Positions 17,611-26,195 of a stretch of 64,000 nucleotides of DNA are shown piece after piece. Position numbers and translations under genes: made by a program. This stretch comes from Bacteroidales bacterium (GTDB lineage: Bacteria > Bacteroidota > Bacteroidia > Bacteroidales > F082). The notes under the pieces were generated by a model. That model had not been told where the DNA came from, made no database searches, and saw only the letters and a program-made list of their open reading frames with translations. Position 1 is the stretch's first letter. Each line of letters starts with the position of its first letter. The stretch is taken from positions 1 through 64,000 of the forward strand of contig JAQVLA010000016.1 in NCBI GenBank assembly GCA_028704385.1, written 5' to 3'.

Positions 17611-19089
17611 TTATCTATTGAAATATTTCGATAGCATTTCTTGAAGATTCAGTTTCTTATTTAGTCGATCTAATGAAAAAATAAACGAAATTAATATTAT
17701 GATTGACCCTAAAAAATACATTTGTGGAGTTTGAACAAACTTTATTATAATAAAACATAGAATTGCTAAAATTAGCTGGGGGAAAAAGACTTTATTAAAC
17801 TCAACTGTGAATTCAAATTTGTATCTTATCTTTGAAATAGTAAATACCTGTACTAAATATAAAAGATAAGAAATCAGAAAAGAAATCCCTAGGCCAGTGA
17901 GTCCGTAAATACTATAGCCAGTTAGATTCAATGCCAGTAAATATATATTTGTGATTAGTTCATTCCAGAAAAACAATTTACTTTCACCCTTGGCAAGAAA
18001 TATAAATGCAATTGACCAAGATGCAGCCTTAAAAAACATCCCCAACGCTGCAAAAAGAATCATATCATTTACTGCAAGAAACTTATTTGAATACAAAATT
18101 ATTACTACCCAGTTTATAAAAACCAGAAAGACCATAATGATGGGGGCTAGAATAAGCAAAGCTATTTCAGCCTGCTGATTAATTACTCTAATGCTTTTAG
18201 AATTGTCATGGGCAACGGCAGACAAACGGGGATAATAATCCGTACTCATTGCAGTGAATATAAGACCTACATATGTATTAATTATAGCAAATCCAGCTGA
18301 ATACAGCCCTACTTGATCCACCCCACCAGTATTGCTAATAAATAAACGCACTATATAAGAAGCCCCAAGGGCAATCAATCCACTCAAGCTGATCATAAAT
18401 CCCATCTTTAACATACCTTTTCCTTCGGCTATTGTCCGTAATCTCGAAACATAAATCGGTTTGACATTTACCTTACGGGCAAAATACCATGTCAGCATAA
18501 ATGCTGTAATAGCTGTAACTATTATTCCCGGTACAATGCCATCAACACCAAAGAAATAGTATAATGGAATGGTAGTAAAGAGACCTAGAAAACTGCCAAT
18601 CACACTCGATTTTGCTAGATACTTTATTTGCCGCATACCTCGGAGCAACACACTTTGTCCAGCACTGAGCTGATTGATCAGGAGGGTAACTGAAATAATC
18701 ATAAAGGCATAGATATAGTCCCGGTTTCCAAATGAAATCTGACTAAGCCACGGAGACAAGACCAAGGTGAGTAATGCACCCAGTAAACCGGTATACCATA
18801 CCAATCGGCGGAAAACTGTCACAGTAGTGCGAACACGTAATTCATTGCCTGTACTGTGTGCTGCAGCCACATCCCTTACAGCACTGGTTGATAAACCAAA
18901 ATTTGTTAATGCAGCGATAAATCCGGTAGTGGAAGTTAACAGACCTGCTATACCCATACCCAAAGGGCCAAGCAACACGGCAATAAACTTTGAGCTGATT
19001 ATCTTAATAATAATCTGAAAAACCTGCACCCCTCCGAATATGGAGGTAGCTTTCATTATCTGCTTGTAAGCCGATTGCTGTTCAGACAT
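17611..19089 (-). CDS. wzx: O-antigen translocase / oligosaccharide flippase (Wzx type)
   Basis: 492 residues with about twelve hydrophobic segments. The start, KQIMKATSIFGGVQVFQIII, SKFIAVLLGPLGMGIAGLL and FGLSTSAVRDVAAAHSTGN match the PST/MOP-superfamily O-antigen translocases (RfbX/WzxE type). It would flip lipid-linked repeat units across the inner membrane. The start overlaps the aminotransferase stop by one base (TAATG). The 99-bp spacer downstream (17512-17610) is AT-rich and without features. Confidence 0.85.
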   Translation of the reverse strand: MSEQQSAYKQIMKATSIFGGVQVFQIIIKIISSKFIAVLLGPLGMGIAGLLTSTTGFIAALTNFGLSTSAVRDVAAAHSTGNELRVRTTVTVFRRLVWYTGLLGALLTLVLSPWLSQISFGNRDYIYAFMIISVTLLINQLSAGQSVLLRGMRQIKYLAKSSVIGSFLGLFTTIPLYYFFGVDGIVPGIIVTAITAFMLTWYFARKVNVKPIYVSRLRTIAEGKGMLKMGFMISLSGLIALGASYIVRLFISNTGGVDQVGLYSAGFAIINTYVGLIFTAMSTDYYPRLSAVAHDNSKSIRVINQQAEIALLILAPIIMVFLVFINWVVIILYSNKFLAVNDMILFAALGMFFKAASWSIAFIFLAKGESKLFFWNELITNIYLLALNLTGYSIYGLTGLGISFLISYLLYLVQVFTISKIRYKFEFTVEFNKVFFPQLILAILCFIIIKFVQTPQMYFLGSIIILISFIFSLDRLNKKLNLQEMLSKYFNR

Positions 19090-20234
19090 TAACTACTGAA
19101 AGAGTTTAAAAAACCAACTACCTTATGAATTTCTTCAAAGGTAAAAATTGGACTGATAGGTAAACTGACCGCTTGCCAATGAATTTGGCTGGTAAGCGGC
19201 ATAATTATTTCATCCCAATCTTTATAGGCCAACTGCTTATGCGGCGGTATGGGATAATGAATCAGTGTTTGTATACCATTCTCCGTCAGGTATTTTTGCA
19301 GGGCATTCCGTTTTGGGTGACGGATCACAAATAAATGCCAGACGTGAGATTTCAGATTGCGGATTGCGGATTGCTGCCCTTCGACTGCGCTCAGGGTAAA
19401 ATTGCGGATTGGCAATATGATATCAGGATTCGTGATGTGCTCGCAGTAGTAGGCTGCCACTTCCCGCCGGCGTTGGTTTTCGGCATCCAGAAACCGGAGT
19501 TTTACATCGAGAAATGCTGCCTGCATTTCATCGAGGCGTGAATTCAATCCCCGGTATTCATTTACATACTTTTGACGGCTGCCATAGTTGGCCAGGGCGC
19601 GCACCACTTCAGCCAACTGATCGTTATTGGTAGTTACGGCTCCGGCATCCCCCAGGGCGCCCAGATTTTTACCCGGGTAAAAGCTGAAGCCGGCCGCATC
19701 GCCCAAAGCGCCGGTTTTCCGGCCTTCCCATTCTGCCCCAATGGCCTGGGCATTATCCTCAATAATTTTTAAACGATATTTTTTTGCAATCCTTTTCAAT
19801 TCGCTGCTCCAGCATACCTGCCCGTACAGATGCACCACCATAATGGCACGGGTGCGCTCGGTAATATGTTGTTCAACCAGTGAAATATCAAGATTGTAGG
19901 TGTTGATATCCGGTTCTACCAAGACAGGTTTCAGGCGGTTATCAGTAATAGCCAGTATAGTTGCAATGTAAGTATTGGCCGGTACAATCACCTCATCGCC
20001 TTCCTGCATCACACCCAGCTCAATGTATGCCTTTAAAATCAAGCGCAGCGCATCCAGACCGTTTCCTACCCCAATGGCATGTCTAATGCCTATGTATTCC
20101 GCCAGATGTTTCTCAAAACGCTTAACCCGTTCGCCCAACAGGTACCAGCCGGAATCAATCACCTCAGCGGCGGCTTGTTTCAGCGCATCCGCATATTGGG
20201 CATTTATTTTCTGTAGATCGAGGAATTTGATCAT
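19089..20234 (-). CDS. fdtB: dTDP-3-keto-6-deoxyhexose transaminase (FdtB/QdtB type), with repeat insertion
   Basis: 381 residues, DegT/DnrJ/EryC1/StrS family. [11 protein letters not shown] holds the PLP-binding Asp160, and [19 protein letters not shown] the Schiff-base Lys189. With RmlA, FdtA and an acetyltransferase next door, it should add the 3-amino group to dTDP-3-keto-6-deoxyhexose. Residues about 276-297 ([11 protein letters not shown] and [11 protein letters not shown]) are repeat-encoded: TTGCGGATTGCGGATTG words plus CTTCGACTGCGCTCAGGG. They sit in a loop before VWHLFVIRH, so the enzyme is probably still functional. The end abuts wzx. Confidence 0.85.
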   Translation of the reverse strand: MIKFLDLQKINAQYADALKQAAAEVIDSGWYLLGERVKRFEKHLAEYIGIRHAIGVGNGLDALRLILKAYIELGVMQEGDEVIVPANTYIATILAITDNRLKPVLVEPDINTYNLDISLVEQHITERTRAIMVVHLYGQVCWSSELKRIAKKYRLKIIEDNAQAIGAEWEGRKTGALGDAAGFSFYPGKNLGALGDAGAVTTNNDQLAEVVRALANYGSRQKYVNEYRGLNSRLDEMQAAFLDVKLRFLDAENQRRREVAAYYCEHITNPDIILPIRNFTLSAVEGQQSAIRNLKSHVWHLFVIRHPKRNALQKYLTENGIQTLIHYPIPPHKQLAYKDWDEIIMPLTSQIHWQAVSLPISPIFTFEEIHKVVGFLNSFSS

Positions 20235-20237
20235 GTT

Positions 20238-20702
20238 TTACACCAGTTTCCTTTTAAACCTTGCCGGATTCCCTAACCATAATTCATTATCCGGGATATC
20301 TTTGGTAACCACGCTGCCGGCACCTATCATCGCATTCCTGCCAATGGTTACCCCGCATAAAACAACCGAACCTGCCCCGATAGAAGCGCCATCCTGAACG
20401 GTTGTTTTTAAAAATTCTTCAGGGTATTGCTTGGAACGCGGATATTTATCATTGGTAAAGGTGACATTGGGCCCTATAAAAACATTATTGCCAATTCTTA
20501 ATCCATCCCACACCTGCACGCCAGATTTAACGGTTACATTATCCCCGATGACCACGTCATTTTCAATAAACACATTGAAATTAATGTTACAATTACAACC
20601 GATTGTGGCTTCCTTCAGGATCACACAATACTGCCAGATAGTTGTATTATCGCCAATCTTAACAGTTTGAACCTCGGAAGTAGGATGAATTTTAATTGCC
20701 AT
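20238..20702 (-). CDS. fdtC: dTDP-3-amino-3,6-dideoxyhexose N-acetyltransferase (FdtC/QdtC type)
   Basis: 154 residues of left-handed beta-helix hexapeptide repeats ([57 protein letters not shown] twice). The NDKYPRS segment marks the sugar 3-N-acetyltransferase subgroup. It would acetylate the amino group made by the adjacent transaminase using acetyl-CoA. It overlaps the upstream ketoisomerase by 11 bp and precedes the transaminase by 3 bp. Confidence 0.85.
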   Translation of the reverse strand: MAIKIHPTSEVQTVKIGDNTTIWQYCVILKEATIGCNCNINFNVFIENDVVIGDNVTVKSGVQVWDGLRIGNNVFIGPNVTFTNDKYPRSKQYPEEFLKTTVQDGASIGAGSVVLCGVTIGRNAMIGAGSVVTKDIPDNELWLGNPARFKRKLV

Positions 20703-21111
20703 TTTTATGATTTACAAAATGATTATAATCCCGGATATAATCTTCATTATCAAATAGTTCTGAGGCCAACACCAGGCATATTGCTCCTGAGGAAAACTCC
20801 ATCAGTTCCCGCCAGATGCCGGGCACTACCATCAGGCCATAGTCCGGCCGGTTAAGGGTAACCACTTTTTTATTTACACCGTCATCCAGCAACACATCAA
20901 AAGAGCCGGAAGCAGCAACAATCAACTGCCGGAGTTCTTTATGCGCATGTCCGCCCCGGTCTTCCCCGCCGGGTATATCGTAAAGGTAATAAACCCTTTT
21001 GATTTCAAATGGCAGGTTTATACCTCCTTCAACAATGGTAATATTTCCGGCCCTGTTATGTATTTTGTTAAGGGGAAGAATAACACAATCAAATACGCTG
21101 CTTCGGTTCAT
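20692..21111 (-). CDS. fdtA: dTDP-4-keto-6-deoxyglucose 3,4-ketoisomerase, FdtA-like (copy A)
   Basis: 139 residues, WxcM-type cupin. [20 protein letters not shown] contains the catalytic His pair; [10 protein letters not shown] and [20 protein letters not shown] complete the fold. It moves the keto group from C4 to C3 of dTDP-4-keto-6-deoxyglucose. A second homologue directly upstream overlaps its start by 4 bp. Whether this copy gives the galacto (FdtA) or gluco (QdtA) product cannot be told from sequence alone. Confidence 0.8.
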   Translation of the reverse strand: MNRSSVFDCVILPLNKIHNRAGNITIVEGGINLPFEIKRVYYLYDIPGGEDRGGHAHKELRQLIVAASGSFDVLLDDGVNKKVVTLNRPDYGLMVVPGIWRELMEFSSGAICLVLASELFDNEDYIRDYNHFVNHKNGN

Positions 21112-21536
21112 AAGCCCCTGAAATTTAAAAACTCAGCGTAATCATAGATATAATCTGTTGCATGGTATTTTGTCGAACTCAGCACCAGGGCCAGGCTATT
21201 GGTGGAAAAGTTTTCCATTTGCCTCCACAAGCCGGCAGGAATATATAGCCCATAGTAAGAACGGTTCAGTGAAAACAACTGTTTCTCTTTCCCATCATCA
21301 ACAACAACATCAAAACTTCCTGAAAGGGCTACAATCAGTTCCTGTTGTTCCTTAAACGCGTGTCCGCCCCTTACCTGTCCGCCGGGCACATCGTAAATCC
21401 AGTAAGTACGCTCAATCTTAAAGGGAATATGTTTCAATTCCTCGATAAAAGAGAGGTTGCCGCGGGGATCTTCAAATCTGGGCAGTTGGATAATTTCTGC
21501 TTTCATCATCCTAAAGCTTTCTGAGGTATTCGGCAT
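21108..21536 (-). CDS. dTDP-4-keto-6-deoxyglucose 3,4-ketoisomerase, FdtA-like (copy B)
   Basis: 142 residues, WxcM-type cupin. YWIYDVPGGQVRGGHAFKEQ has only the first His of the usual HAH pair (copy A has GGHAHKE; here GGHAFKE), so chemistry may differ. GSFDVVVDDGKEKQLFSLN and YYGLYIPAGLWRQMENFSTN are typical. It overlaps rmlA by 26 bp. Two divergent ketoisomerases in tandem could direct synthesis to two epimeric 3-amino sugars or work as a heteromer. Confidence 0.75.
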   Translation of the reverse strand: MPNTSESFRMMKAEIIQLPRFEDPRGNLSFIEELKHIPFKIERTYWIYDVPGGQVRGGHAFKEQQELIVALSGSFDVVVDDGKEKQLFSLNRSYYGLYIPAGLWRQMENFSTNSLALVLSSTKYHATDYIYDYAEFLNFRGL

Positions 21537-22377
21537 AGGAGCTTTTCCCCTGCGTTACAATATTTTTCTGCAATCCGGCCTGGTCAATAAAGCCCATTTT
21601 ATAAGCAATCTCTTCTATACATGCAATTTTCAGGCTGGTGCGTTTTTCCACGGCCTTTACAAATTCCGTGGCTTCGCTCAGGGCCTCGTGGGTGCCGGTA
21701 TCCAGCCAGGCAAAGCCGCGGCTGAGTACCTGCAGTTTCAGTTGCTGCCGTTGCAGAAAGGCTTCGTTTACCGAGGTAATTTCCAGTTCGCCCCGGTGCG
21801 AGGGTTTTACATTTTTGGCAGTCTCCACCACGGCATTGGGGTAAAAATAGAGTCCCACCACGGCATAATTGCTTTTGGGCTGCCTGGGTTTCTCCTCAAT
21901 GCTCAGCACATTGCCTTCCCGGTCAATTTCGGCCACGCCGTAGCGCTCGGGGTCATCCACATAATAACCAAAGACCACGGCCTTATTATCGTTCTTTACA
22001 GTCTCCACGCTGTTTACCAGCAGCTTCTGCAAACCGGCGCCATAAAAAATATTGTCGCCCAGCACCAGGCACACATCGTCGTTTCCGATAAATTCTTCCC
22101 CCAGGATAAAGGCCTGTGCCAGTCCGTCGGGCGAGGGCTGCACCTTGTAGCTGAACGTTAATCCCAGTTGCCTGCCGTCGCCAAACAGCTTTTCAAACTG
22201 CGGCAGGTCGTGGGGGGTGGAGATAATCAGGATTTCCCGTATGCCTGCCAGCATCAGCACCGAAAGCGGATAAAAGATCATCGGCTTATCGTAAATGGGC
22301 AAAAGCTGCTTGGATACGACTTTGGTGATGGGGTGTAGGCGTGTGCCGGCTCCGCCAGCGAGGATGATTCCTTTCAT
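21511..22377 (-). CDS. rmlA: Glucose-1-phosphate thymidylyltransferase
   Basis: 288 residues. The N-terminus MKGIILAGGAGTRLHPIT has the nucleotidyltransferase GGxGTRL loop; VSKQLLPIYDKPMIFYPL, VLGDNIFYG and IEEKPRQPKSNYAVVGLYF are RmlA hallmarks. It makes dTDP-glucose from dTTP and glucose-1-phosphate, the first step towards the dTDP-3-acetamido sugar. The next enzyme, RmlB, is not in this window. Probably the first gene of the compact operon running down to 8615; a 200-bp word-repeat spacer precedes it. Confidence 0.95.
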   Translation of the reverse strand: MKGIILAGGAGTRLHPITKVVSKQLLPIYDKPMIFYPLSVLMLAGIREILIISTPHDLPQFEKLFGDGRQLGLTFSYKVQPSPDGLAQAFILGEEFIGNDDVCLVLGDNIFYGAGLQKLLVNSVETVKNDNKAVVFGYYVDDPERYGVAEIDREGNVLSIEEKPRQPKSNYAVVGLYFYPNAVVETAKNVKPSHRGELEITSVNEAFLQRQQLKLQVLSRGFAWLDTGTHEALSEATEFVKAVEKRTSLKIACIEEIAYKMGFIDQAGLQKNIVTQGKSSYAEYLRKL

Positions 22378-22578
22378 GATTTGTTGATATTTTGGAACAC
22401 GGTTGACGCGGTTGTTAGCGGTTTTCGTGGATTTTTTATTAGAACACGGATGACGCGGATTGGACTGATTTACACTGTTTTATTTCTCGCTGATTTACGC
22501 TGATTTTGTGCGCAGATCAGCGGGGATTTTATCTGCGTTGATACTTCGGCAAGCTCAGCACAAGTCTGCGAGAAATTT
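22378..22578. repeat. Word-repeat spacer, CTGATTTACGCTGA dialect
   Basis: GGACACGG-type words (AACACGGATGACGCGG) at about 22395-22460 are followed by CTCGCTGATTTACGCTGATT and GCGCAGATCAGCGGGG words. The same dialect recurs at 23860-24020 and 26103-26195, so three spacers of the CapE-CapG-RmlA stretch share it. It may also carry the rmlA promoter, which I cannot resolve. Confidence 0.75.
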
Positions 22579-23856
22579 TTATTCACTCCAGACGGTTCTT
22601 TTAATATAGTCCGTATATCCCAAAATAATGCGAACTACTTTTTCGCTCACATTTGGCATGGAGTAGTCACCAACAGGTCTGAAATTTCTTACTTCACTCG
22701 TTTTTTGGTATTGCAACTGCACCAATCCTTGTAAAATTCTTTCCGGGTTTAGTCCAACCATCATCACGCTGGCTTCTTCCATGGCCTCAGGTCTTTCATG
22801 GGCTTCGCGGATGTTGAGGGCGCGGAAGTTCATGATGGAGGATTCTTCGGAGATGGTTCCGGAGTCGGAGAGGACGGCGTAGGCGTTTATTTGTAGTGCG
22901 TTGTAGTCGGAGAAGCCGAGGGGCTTTAAGAACTGTATTAATGGGTTGATTTGTTGATTTGTTGATTTGTTGAGTGAGGAATCGTGATGCGTGATGCGTG
23001 ATGCGTGATGGGTGATGGGTGAAGTAGTCTCTTTACTCATTACTCTTGACTCATCACTCATAACACCTGACTCATCACTCTTTACGCTTATCTCATTACT
23101 CATTACTGATTCGAGTTTTTTGCGGGTTCTTGGATGGGTCGATACAATTATTGGGTATCCATACTTTTCTGCAATGAGGTTGAGTGAGTCAAGTAAACCC
23201 TTGAAGTTTTTTTCGTTGTTGATGTTTTCTTCGCGGTGGGCGGAGACAACGAAGTATTTATCTTTTTCGAGGTCGAGGCGTGATAGGACATCGGAGGCCT
23301 GGATTTTTGGCATATAGTGGTTCAACACCTCAAACATCGGGCTGCCGGTTTTGATGATACGGTCGGCTGGCAGACCTTCGCGCAGGAGGTATTCGCGGGC
23401 AATGCTGCTGTAAGTGAGGTTGATATCGGCGATGTGGTCCACGATCTTTCTGTTGGTTTCTTCGGGTACGCGCTGGTCAAAGCAGCGGTTGCCGGCTTCC
23501 ATGTGGAAGATGGGGATGTGGCGCTTTTTGGCGGGAATGGCACAGAGGCAGCTGTTGGTGTCGCCTAGAACCAGAAATGCATCGGGTTGGATTTCTTCCA
23601 ATACCGGGTCGATGGCTGCAATGATTAAGCCGATGGTCTCGGATGCGTTTTTGCCGGCGGCGTTGAGAAAGTGGTCGGGTTTGCGTATGCCGAGGTCTTC
23701 GTAGAAGATTTCGTTTAGCTCGTAGTCGTAGTTCTGGCCGGTATGGACGGTGATGTGCTCGATGGCTTCGGATTCATCCAGCTTGGCCATGACGCGGGAG
23801 AGGCGGATGATCTCGGGTCTTGTGCCTACAACTGTTAATACTTTGAGTTTTTTCAT
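22579..23856 (-). CDS. capG: UDP-N-acetylglucosamine 2-epimerase (non-hydrolysing, CapG/WbjD-like), with large repeat insertion
   Basis: 425 residues against about 375 in the family. VVGTRPEIIRLS, HTGQNYDYELNEIFY, FLVLGDTNSCLC, HMEAGNRCFDQRVPEETNRK and SAHREENI are all present, as is SDSGTISEESS late on. With CapE and CapF it would complete UDP-N-acetyl-L-fucosamine by C2 epimerisation. Residues about 250-303 are extra: SDESGVMSDESRVMS, ITHHASRITHHD and NKSTNQQ, exact translations of nearby repeat words, placed in the loop between HPRTRKKLE and PLIQFLKPLGF. The frame is intact and every catalytic motif is kept. Confidence 0.9.
   Translation of the reverse strand: MKKLKVLTVVGTRPEIIRLSRVMAKLDESEAIEHITVHTGQNYDYELNEIFYEDLGIRKPDHFLNAAGKNASETIGLIIAAIDPVLEEIQPDAFLVLGDTNSCLCAIPAKKRHIPIFHMEAGNRCFDQRVPEETNRKIVDHIADINLTYSSIAREYLLREGLPADRIIKTGSPMFEVLNHYMPKIQASDVLSRLDLEKDKYFVVSAHREENINNEKNFKGLLDSLNLIAEKYGYPIIVSTHPRTRKKLESVMSNEISVKSDESGVMSDESRVMSKETTSPITHHASRITHHDSSLNKSTNQQINPLIQFLKPLGFSDYNALQINAYAVLSDSGTISEESSIMNFRALNIREAHERPEAMEEASVMMVGLNPERILQGLVQLQYQKTSEVRNFRPVGDYSMPNVSEKVVRIILGYTDYIKRTVWSE
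22935..23110 (-). repeat. Word-repeat tract inside capG
   Basis: GTTGATTTGTTGATTTG words, then CGTGATGCGTGATGCGTGAT words, then CTCATCACTC / CTCATTACTC words (ACTCTTGACTCATCACTC). Length is compatible with the frame, and no stop occurs on the coding strand. Confidence 0.85.
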
Positions 23857-24022
23857 TGTGTTTCTCGCTGATTTTATTTCTCGCTGATTTACGCTGATAA
23901 ATTTCTCGCTGATTGGCGCAGATTATTGTTTCTATGATAGAATTTCTCGCTGATCTGCGCTGATTTTTTTTGCTGATTGGCGCAGATCTGCGTATGTTAT
24001 CTGCGTTTATCTGCGAGAGATT
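23857..24022. repeat. Word-repeat spacer between capF and capG
   Basis: TTTCTCGCTGATTTACGCTG and GATTGGCGCAGATCTGCG words, interlaced so that CGCAGATCTGCG forms small palindromes. The capF stop codon at 24023 follows directly. Confidence 0.75.
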
Positions 24023-25195
24023 TTAAACTTTTTCAAAAAACGTATCTGTATCTTCAGGATCGAAGTGTTCATTAATCCAGAAGATGGTATAGAGTTCTTC
24101 GTCTCCAACATTGGTGATGTTGTGTGTGTGCCAGATGGGCATGTCAACGAAGCTGGGTTGTGTGCCATCGAGTTCGAAGGTCATCACTTTGTCGGTGCCG
24201 ATGCGGCGCAACTCAATTGTGGCTTTGCCTTTGATCACAGCGAAACGTTCGGCTTTGCGGGTGTGGAAGTGATTGCCGCGGGTGATGCCGGGAACGGTGG
24301 TGCTGAAGCTGACCTGTCCTCCGCTGTTGAGTTTGACGGTTTCGACGAAGCTGCCTCTGTTATCGGTGTTGAGCTTGAGATGATGCGGGAAGAAGCTTTC
24401 GTGGTCGAGGTAGCAGAGGAAGGTGTTCCAGAGGTTGCGTTCGAAGGGGGTGTCGAGAGAAGGTATTTCGCCTTTTTCGAAGTAGTTGGATTTGTATTGT
24501 TGTAGTTTGGTAAGTAAGTCGGAAACTTTAATTATGGCTGTATAATCAACAAAAACCGTGTCGGCAAGACCTTTTTCTTCTTCAGCAGCCATGGCTTCAA
24601 TATATTCAATTACTTCCTTAACCAATTCTCCAACATAGATTAGTTTGATCTCTCCGTCCACTTCGATTTTTGGTGTTTCGTTGTGGGTTAGTTGGTGGCA
24701 GAAGGTGGCAACAACGGAGTTGTAGTAGGGGTGTCCGAAGGGGCCGAAGACATTGGGAATGATGAGACCGGTGAATTGGGCGTTGTTGTTGAGTGCCCAT
24801 TGTTCGAGTAGTTCACGGCCTTCCTTTTTGGATTTGCCGTAGAGGTTGTCGCGTTCTTCCTGGGTGGAGGATGAAAAAAGTATATGTGGAGTTGAGTTAG
24901 TCGCTTCACAGGCGGCGATGAGCTGTTTGACGAGGCCCATATTGGTTTGATAGATTACTTCGGGGTCGTTGTGGCGGTTCATGGCGGCTAGGTGGACGAT
25001 GGCATCGCATTGCTTAACGAATTCATTGAGCTTTGATTCCTCCTTAAAATACTCATCCTGGAATGGGATGCGTTGGAATTTATCAGGGTGCAATCCCAAG
25101 GTGTTATACAAATGAGTACCTACAAAACCTGTTTGACCGGTGATGCCTATTTTTAAGCGTGATGCGTGATGCGTGATGCGTGATGGGTGGCTCAT
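24023..25195 (-). CDS. capF: CapF-like bifunctional SDR-cupin reductase (UDP-L-FucNAc pathway)
   Basis: 390 residues. The N-terminal Rossmann part (GITGQTGFVGTHL from residue 17; NVFGPFGHPYYNSVVATFCH) is a short-chain reductase. The C-terminal cupin (GITRGNHFHTRKAERFAVIK and HTHNITNVGDEEL) carries the metal-binding His. In Staphylococcus CapF and Pseudomonas WbjC the cupin epimerises C3 and the SDR part reduces C4. The first 13 residues (MSHPSRITHHASR) are encoded by GTGATGCGTGATG repeat words, and no other ATG precedes the Rossmann motif, so the start codon itself comes from the repeat. Confidence 0.9.
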   Translation of the reverse strand: MSHPSRITHHASRLKIGITGQTGFVGTHLYNTLGLHPDKFQRIPFQDEYFKEESKLNEFVKQCDAIVHLAAMNRHNDPEVIYQTNMGLVKQLIAACEATNSTPHILFSSSTQEERDNLYGKSKKEGRELLEQWALNNNAQFTGLIIPNVFGPFGHPYYNSVVATFCHQLTHNETPKIEVDGEIKLIYVGELVKEVIEYIEAMAAEEEKGLADTVFVDYTAIIKVSDLLTKLQQYKSNYFEKGEIPSLDTPFERNLWNTFLCYLDHESFFPHHLKLNTDNRGSFVETVKLNSGGQVSFSTTVPGITRGNHFHTRKAERFAVIKGKATIELRRIGTDKVMTFELDGTQPSFVDMPIWHTHNITNVGDEELYTIFWINEHFDPEDTDTFFEKV

Positions 25196-25196
25196 G
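25156..25196 (-). repeat. GTGATGC word tract that supplies the capF start codon
   Basis: AAGCGTGATGCGTGATGCG words followed by GGGTGGCTCAT. The ATG of capF (25195-25193) is the edge of the tract. Confidence 0.8.
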
Positions 25197-25235
25197 GTAA
25201 TAATAAGCGTTTGGCTTTAAATCGTGTAGATTTGA

Positions 25236-25598
25236 TTATTTAGTATTTGTCAACAAAGATTTCTTTAATCCAATAGTCATTTTTCTAATGGAAATAAGGT
25301 CTTTCAAAAGTAAATCGAAGTTTTCTTTTGTCAGAAAGCCAAGGTTATTTGAAACGATAAGCTGGGTTTCTAATTCAGCTACTGATCCCAAAGTAATTGA
25401 AAGAAATTGTGCAAATTCCTTTAATGATGTTCTTCCAGCACCTTCAGCTATATTGGAAGGTATAGAAACTGCTGACCGTCTTATTTGATTTGTTAATCCA
25501 TACACTTCTGTTTTTGGGAAGCTTTCTGTCACTTTGTAAATAGCCGTAACGAAAGTGATTGATTTATTCCAGACATCAAGATCGTGATGGGTTTTCAT
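25236..25598 (-). CDS. Four-helix-bundle (S23/TIGR02436) protein
   Basis: 120 residues starting MKTHHDLDVWNKSI. ESFPKTEVYGLTNQIRRSAV and SIPSNIAEGAGRTSLKEFAQ are the family signature. Members form small pentameric or dimeric helical bundles with a basic surface; Avd of diversity-generating retroelements is a structural relative, but no reverse transcriptase is present here. The gene interrupts the CapE-cupin-CapF series and has GTGATG-dialect tracts on both sides (25156-25196 and 25605-25640), as if it were a cassette carried with them. Confidence 0.9.
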   Translation of the reverse strand: MKTHHDLDVWNKSITFVTAIYKVTESFPKTEVYGLTNQIRRSAVSIPSNIAEGAGRTSLKEFAQFLSITLGSVAELETQLIVSNNLGFLTKENFDLLLKDLISIRKMTIGLKKSLLTNTK

Positions 25599-25682
25599 TT
25601 TTATTGGGTGATGGGTGATGGGTGATGAGTGATGAGTGATCTGTGATATGCCGATTACTGATTACGCATTACTGATTACGCA
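25599..25682. repeat. Word-repeat tract upstream of the four-helix-bundle gene
   Basis: GGGTGATGGGTGATGAGTGA words then GATTACTGATTACGCATTAC words. Same dialect as the tract at 25156-25196 downstream of the gene. Confidence 0.8.
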
Positions 25683-26102
25683 TTACGCTTTAAACTTAAA
25701 ATATGCTAAGTCAAACCTGTAATCATCTTCCTTTGACTCTTCCAAACTCATATCCGAAAACACAATCATGGTTGAATCGGGTTCTAAAGCTTTGAAACCG
25801 TTGACGTGGCCGGGGGGGATGATGAGAATTTCGCTTTCAGAATCACTTAGGGTGTGCGTGTTTGTTTCGAGGTCTTTTGAAGGCTGCTGCCAGTTGTCGA
25901 TCTTTATCCAGTTGATGAGGAAGCTGCCTTTGGTGACATAGAAGTATTTGGTTTCGAGTTTGTGACCCTGCCAGGCACGAGTGATGTTGGTGTCCGGATG
26001 GGTGATGGTGTAGAAGCGTTTTACATTTTCAAAATGAAAATCGTTAACGAATCTTACAATTCCACGTTGATCTATATGAATGTTACCTTTGATAAGTTGC
26101 AT
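25683..26102 (-). CDS. WxcM/cupin-type sugar epimerase-like protein
   Basis: 139 residues. DQRGIVRFVNDFHFENVKRF, RAWQGHKLETKYFYVTKGSF and IPPGHVNGFKALEPDSTMIV outline a dTDP-4-dehydrorhamnose 3,5-epimerase-like cupin. It lies between CapE and CapF, a position where such cupins are frequent in Bacteroidota polysaccharide loci. I infer it assists epimerisation of the CapE product; its exact substrate is unproven. Confidence 0.7.
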   Translation of the reverse strand: MQLIKGNIHIDQRGIVRFVNDFHFENVKRFYTITHPDTNITRAWQGHKLETKYFYVTKGSFLINWIKIDNWQQPSKDLETNTHTLSDSESEILIIPPGHVNGFKALEPDSTMIVFSDMSLEESKEDDYRFDLAYFKFKA

Positions 26103-26195
26103 ATTAATGGAACGCAGATGACGCTGATGTTACTGATTTACGCTGATTTTTATCTGTGTTCATCTGTTCGATCTGTGTTATCAGTGTTCTATACA
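26103..26195. repeat. Word-repeat spacer, CTGATTTACGCTGA dialect
   Basis: CGCAGATGACGCTGATGTTA, CTGATTTACGCTGATTTTTA and ATCTGTGTTCATCTGTTC words fill the 93 bp between the cupin gene and capE. Confidence 0.7.
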
